Of a DNA stretch of 64,000 nt, positions 60,547-64,000 are shown piece after piece; the first letter of the stretch is position 1; each line of letters starts with the position of its first letter. The stretch lies in the NCBI RefSeq assembly GCF_014650715.1, contig NZ_BMVM01000008.1:248001-312000 (forward strand). The letters run 5' to 3'. The stretch comes from Streptomyces bluensis. GTDB lineage: Bacteria; Actinomycetota; Actinomycetes; Streptomycetales; Streptomycetaceae. Position numbers and translations under genes: made by a program. The notes beneath the pieces are model-generated. The model saw only the letters and a program-made list of their open reading frames with translations. It was not told the DNA's origin and made no database searches.

Positions 60547-61641
60547 TCACACGCCCGCGTAGGAGTGCAGGCCGTTCACGAAGAGGTTGACTCCGTAGTA
60601 GTTGAACAGCCAGCAGGCGAAGGCGATGAGCGCGATGTACGCGGCCTTGCGGCCCTTCCAGCCGGCCGTGGCGCGGGCGTGCAGGTAGCCGGCGTAGGCG
60701 ACCCAGGTGATGAAGGACCAGGTCTCCTTCGGGTCCCAGCCCCAGTAGCGGCCCCACGCGTCGCCCGCCCAGATGGCGCCCGCGATGATCGTGAACGTCC
60801 ACAGCGGGAACACGGCGGCGTTCACGCGGTACGAGAACTTGTCGAGGGAGGCGGAGGCGGGCAGCCGCTCCAGTACGGAACTCGCGAACCGGCCGGGCTT
60901 GCCGCCGGTCGCGAGCTTGTTCTCGTACGTGTCCTTGAACAGGTAGAGGACCGTGCCGACCGCGCCCACGTAGAAGACGGCGCCGCACAGGATCGCGGTC
61001 GAGACGTGGATGTACAGCCAGTACGAGTGGAGGGCGGGAACCAGCTGGTCGCTGGCGGTGTACAAGATGGTGACGGCGACACCGAGATCGAGGAGGACCG
61101 TCGTGATCAGGGGGAGGCCGAGCCAGCGGATGTTCTTCCGCAGCGCGAGGAAGGCGAGGTACACGCCGACGGCGACGGTGGAGAAGGTGATGTTGAACTC
61201 GTACATGTTGCCCCACGGCGCCCGCTGCACCGACAGGGCACGCGTCAGCACACCGCCCGCCGCGATGGCGAAGGCGAGCACGGTGAGGGACACGGCGATA
61301 CGGCCGTAGAGGTCCCCCTGCTCGTCACCCCCGTGCGCACCGGGCCCGTCCGGCACGTCCCGCTCACCGGCCGCCGCCCGCACGACGACCTGGGGCCGCT
61401 CCAGCACGGCGGTGCCACCGGCCTTCTTCACGGTGACCGCTGGCTTGGCCACCTGCGTCTTCTCGGTCAGCGCGGCGGCCGTACGGCCCACCTTGCTGCG
61501 GCTGCCGAGGAGCCACTCGGCGATGTACGCGAAGAAGGCCAGCGTGTAGACGGCCATCGCGGAGTAGATCAGCACATTGCTGATGTTGGCGAGGTTCTCG
61601 TTGGTCGCTGCGGCCAACTCGGTTGCGGCGGCGTGAGTCAC
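60547..61641 (-). CDS. ccsB: System II cytochrome c biogenesis protein CcsB/ResC
   Basis: 364 residues and about eight membrane helices. With ResB it carries haem across the membrane and ligates it to apocytochrome c. The haem-handling WWD motif region is WAGDAWGRYWGWDPKETWSF, flanked by conserved His in SYWLYIHVSTAILCG and YLHARATAG. A soluble stretch of about 60 residues (PAVTVKKAGGTAVLERPQVV) lies between helices one and two. The GTG at 61639-61641 overlaps the ResB TGA, so the two are translationally coupled. It ends the operon on the left. Confidence 0.93.
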   Translation of the reverse strand: MTHAAATELAAATNENLANISNVLIYSAMAVYTLAFFAYIAEWLLGSRSKVGRTAAALTEKTQVAKPAVTVKKAGGTAVLERPQVVVRAAAGERDVPDGPGAHGGDEQGDLYGRIAVSLTVLAFAIAAGGVLTRALSVQRAPWGNMYEFNITFSTVAVGVYLAFLALRKNIRWLGLPLITTVLLDLGVAVTILYTASDQLVPALHSYWLYIHVSTAILCGAVFYVGAVGTVLYLFKDTYENKLATGGKPGRFASSVLERLPASASLDKFSYRVNAAVFPLWTFTIIAGAIWAGDAWGRYWGWDPKETWSFITWVAYAGYLHARATAGWKGRKAAYIALIAFACWLFNYYGVNLFVNGLHSYAGV

Positions 61642-63569
61642 GGCGTCTCAGCCCCTTCGGCAGGTACGACTGGGGGGTCGGGGTTGGTTGTCCCGGCGTC
61701 CGGCTCCGGGGCGGGGTCGGCGTGGGAGGGATCGGAAGAGTCGGAAGAGGGAGAGGAGGGGGAGGAGGGGGAGGAGTCAGAGGAAGGGGGAGTCCGGGTG
61801 CCGGACGACTTGGGGGTGCTGTCGGCTTCGGTGGCGTGGTCCGGGGCGGTCGGGGCCTTGTCGTGGACCAGTCCGGCCAGGTCGCCCAGTTCCTCGGGGA
61901 GCTGTGCGGACTCGCTGCGGCCGAGACCCGCCATCTCCACGACGGTCACGCCGTCGGCACCCTTCACGGCCCGCACCCACACACGGCGGCGCTGGATGAA
62001 GAGGGATGCCGCGAGGCCGAGGATGGCGGCGATGGCACCGGCGAGGGCCCAGCCGCTCCCGGGCTGCTGGGTGATCTGGAAACGGGACCACGGCTCGACC
62101 GAGTCGAAGGTCACCGAACCCGCTCCGTCAGGCAGCTTCATGGTCTCGCCGGGCAGCAGCCGCTTCTTCAGCAGCTGGCCCTTGGAGTCCTTGAACTCCT
62201 TCAGGTTGGTCTTGTTGAGCTGGTAGATGTTCTGCGGGATGCCCGAGTCGACACCCAGGTCCCCGCGGTAAGCGGAGAGCGCGAGCACGGGGAAGTCCAG
62301 CGCCGGGAACTGCGAGAGCATCTGGCCCTTGCCCGCGCCCGCGAAGGTCGGCACGAAGAAGGCGTTGAACCCGAGCTGTTCCTTCTCACCCTTGGCGTTC
62401 CGGTACCCGTCGAGGACCTTGACCGCGCCGGAGGAGGTGAGGTTGCCGTCGATCGGCAGCAGCGGCACCGCGTCCTTGAAGACGACCTTGCCCTTGCCGT
62501 CCCGGACGGTGATGACGGGCGCGTACCCGAAGTTGATCATGTAGACCTTGGAATCGCCGACCACCAGCGGCTTGTTGACCTTGATCGTGGCCGGCTTTTC
62601 CTTGCCGTCCGCCCCCACGCTGTAGGTGATGTGCGACTCGAACGTGCGCGGAGTCCCGCGGTTCGGGCCGTTGCGCTCGTACGTGGCCTTGGCCGACTTC
62701 AGGTTGAAGCTGAAGGAGTCCAGGTCGTCGAGCGTGAAGAGGTTGCCGGACTTGAAGTCGTCGTACTGCGTCATGGTGTTGGCGAAGCCGTCACCCTGAA
62801 GGATCAGCTTGGTGCCCTCGGACTTGAAGAGCTGGCCCCAGGCGAACGCGACCAGCATCACGATCAGCGCGAGGTGGAAGACGAGGTTGCCCGCCTCCCG
62901 CAGGTAGCCCTTCTCCGCGGCGACCGCGTCACCGGCGACGTGGGAGCGGAAGCGTCGCCCCTTCAGCACCGTCAGCGCGATCTCACGGACCTGCTCCGGC
63001 TCGGCCTCGGTGCGCCAGGTCGCGTACGCGGGCAGCCGGTTGAGCCGCCTCGGTGCCCTGGGCGGACGCCCCCTGAGCTGCTCCACGAACTGCCAGGTGC
63101 GCGGCACGATGCAGCCGATGAGCGAGATGAACAGCAGGATGTAGATCGCCGAGAACCACACCGAGCTGTAGACGTGGAACAGCCCGAGCTTCTCGTAGAC
63201 GGGCCCCAGGGTCTCGTGCCGGTTCATGAAGTCGGCGACCTTGGTCTCGTCCTGCCCGGACTGCGGGATGAGCGAGCCCGGGATCGCCGCGAGCGACAGC
63301 AGGAACAGCAGCAGCAGCGCGACCCGCATGGAGGTCAGCTGCCGCCAGAACCAGCGGGCCCAGCCGATGACGCCCAGCGAGGGCAGGTGGGGGGCGTCCT
63401 CCTTGGCAGCGTCCTCCTTGGGGGCGGTGGACAACTGGGAGCGGGCGGCGCCGAGGTCCTGCTCCTCGTCAGCGGAGGCAACCGTGGCCGTGGTGTTGGC
63501 GTGGGCCTTGGTGTCGACCTTGGCCTTGGTGTCTGCCTTGGCCGTGGCCTTGGTCTCTGCGTTGCTCAT
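61638..63569 (-). CDS. resB: System II cytochrome c biogenesis protein ResB (Ccs1)
   Basis: 643 residues. Four membrane helices frame a large extracytoplasmic domain: VALLLLFLLSLAAIPGSLIP and YILLFISLIGCIVPRTWQFV, NLVFHLALIVMLVAFAWGQL, then the exterior, with GSGWALAGAIAAILGLAASL last. The N-terminal cytoplasmic segment has KADTKAKVDTKAHANTTAT repeats, and the C-terminus is a Ser/Pro-rich low-complexity tail. ResB forms the haem-delivery complex with CcsB. The ATG at 63567-63569 is three bases from the end of the ccdA-like gene. Its stop overlaps the ccsB start. Confidence 0.93.
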   Translation of the reverse strand: MSNAETKATAKADTKAKVDTKAHANTTATVASADEEQDLGAARSQLSTAPKEDAAKEDAPHLPSLGVIGWARWFWRQLTSMRVALLLLFLLSLAAIPGSLIPQSGQDETKVADFMNRHETLGPVYEKLGLFHVYSSVWFSAIYILLFISLIGCIVPRTWQFVEQLRGRPPRAPRRLNRLPAYATWRTEAEPEQVREIALTVLKGRRFRSHVAGDAVAAEKGYLREAGNLVFHLALIVMLVAFAWGQLFKSEGTKLILQGDGFANTMTQYDDFKSGNLFTLDDLDSFSFNLKSAKATYERNGPNRGTPRTFESHITYSVGADGKEKPATIKVNKPLVVGDSKVYMINFGYAPVITVRDGKGKVVFKDAVPLLPIDGNLTSSGAVKVLDGYRNAKGEKEQLGFNAFFVPTFAGAGKGQMLSQFPALDFPVLALSAYRGDLGVDSGIPQNIYQLNKTNLKEFKDSKGQLLKKRLLPGETMKLPDGAGSVTFDSVEPWSRFQITQQPGSGWALAGAIAAILGLAASLFIQRRRVWVRAVKGADGVTVVEMAGLGRSESAQLPEELGDLAGLVHDKAPTAPDHATEADSTPKSSGTRTPPSSDSSPSSPSSPSSDSSDPSHADPAPEPDAGTTNPDPPVVPAEGAETP

Positions 63570-63572
63570 GGA

Positions 63573-64000
63573 TCAGATCCCCACCGTGAAGCCGTTCGAC
63601 CAGACCTGCATCTCCTGCACGATGCGGTCCCAGGCGCCGGTCAGCAGGAGCAGGCCGGTCGCGATCATCATGACGCCGCCGACGCGCATGACCCACACGT
63701 AGTGCCGCTTGACCCAGCCGAAGGCACCGAGCGCCTTGCGGAAGCCGACCGCGGCGACGACGAAGGGCACGCCCAGGCCGAGACAGTACGCCACGGTGAG
63801 CAGGGCCCCGCGTCCGGCACTGGCCTGGTCCATGGCGAGGGCGGTGACGGAGGCGAGGGTCGGGCCGATGCAGGGCGTCCAGCCGATACCGAAGAGCGCG
63901 CCGAGCAGCGGCGCCCCGATGAGCCCCGTGGACGGCCGGGTGTGGAAGCGGAACTCCCGCTGGGTGAGCCAGGGCATCAGCCCCATGAAGAACACACCCA
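63573..64000 (-). CDS. ccdA: CcdA-like thiol-disulfide membrane transporter (5' part outside window)
   Basis: At least 142 residues, open to the right edge. This is the C-terminal half of the DsbD/CcdA membrane family, which passes reducing equivalents from the cytoplasm to keep apocytochrome c thiols reduced. The key Cys lies in IGWTPCIGPTLASV, and further helices follow (LLTVAYCLGLGVPFVVAAVG, VMRVGGVMMIATGLLLLTGA). The frame continues left to right past base 64000 with no start in view. It precedes resB by three bases and so belongs to the same operon. Confidence 0.88.
   Translation of the reverse strand, partial: GVFFMGLMPWLTQREFRFHTRPSTGLIGAPLLGALFGIGWTPCIGPTLASVTALAMDQASAGRGALLTVAYCLGLGVPFVVAAVGFRKALGAFGWVKRHYVWVMRVGGVMMIATGLLLLTGAWDRIVQEMQVWSNGFTVGI

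Overview
This window is high-G+C actinobacterial chromosome, almost certainly Streptomyces or a close relative. The evidence is strong G/C at third codon positions, GTG and TTG starts, a HrdD-type sigma factor with a SigR-type promoter, the futalosine menaquinone genes, a repSA-xis-int integrative element in a tRNA gene, and several protein families I know mainly from streptomycetes (SCO5918-like, CU044_5270-like, DUF4229). Assignments come from reading the sequence and from memory of families; no search was run.

Layout. 1-12.6 kb: end of a WYL regulator; hrdD with a SigR-type promoter; a 1,339-residue GHKL/Hsp90-like ATPase with C-terminal helical (wHTH-like) repeats; a DODA-type dioxygenase divergent from a MarR regulator; an MFS exporter with its TetR regulator; and a secreted M6-type metalloprotease whose N-terminus carries two 15-bp repeat arrays. 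12.6-19.4 kb: tRNA-Arg(CCT) followed by a degraded pSAM2-type element (intact int and xis, frameshifted repSA), then a V8-like serine protease, a lipoprotein, a phage-type amidase, a truncated HAD gene and a degraded collagen-like gene. 19.5-23.3 kb: a cold-shock cluster (CspA, DEAD helicase, CBS-like, SCO5918-like) and a MerR gene with a long structured leader. 24-43 kb: mostly surface, stress and accessory genes: DyP peroxidase, beta-helix lipoprotein, a large SdrD-like wall protein, a GlxA regulator with a second GAPDH, a membrane SpoIIE-type phosphatase, a TetR/RibD-like pair, an RTX-repeat protein and a giant CtpI-like P-type ATPase.

43-54 kb: a core region with fatty acyl-CoA ligase, MaoC-like protein and TetR regulator, then mqnE, an Lrp/AsnC regulator, ubiX-, ubiA- and ubiD-type genes of the futalosine menaquinone pathway. 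A 181-bp MITE-like element with 24-bp perfect terminal inverted repeats lies upstream of mqnE. 54-64 kb: a UvrA-like protein divergent from a MerR regulator with two HTH domains; DUF1877 and SRPBCC genes; an ECF sigma factor overlapping a CU044_5270-like membrane protein; and the System II cytochrome c maturation operon (ccdA-resB-ccsB), which runs off the right edge.

The genes link up in a few ways. Menaquinone synthesis and cytochrome c assembly both serve the respiratory chain. hrdD, DyP and MarR/dioxygenase suggest redox or aromatic stress handling. The accessory centre is mosaic, with phage and AICE debris. The least explained items are the Hsp90-like repeat ATPase, the merR leader, the repeat-expanded M6 protease N-terminus and the overlapping leader of the uvrA-like gene.
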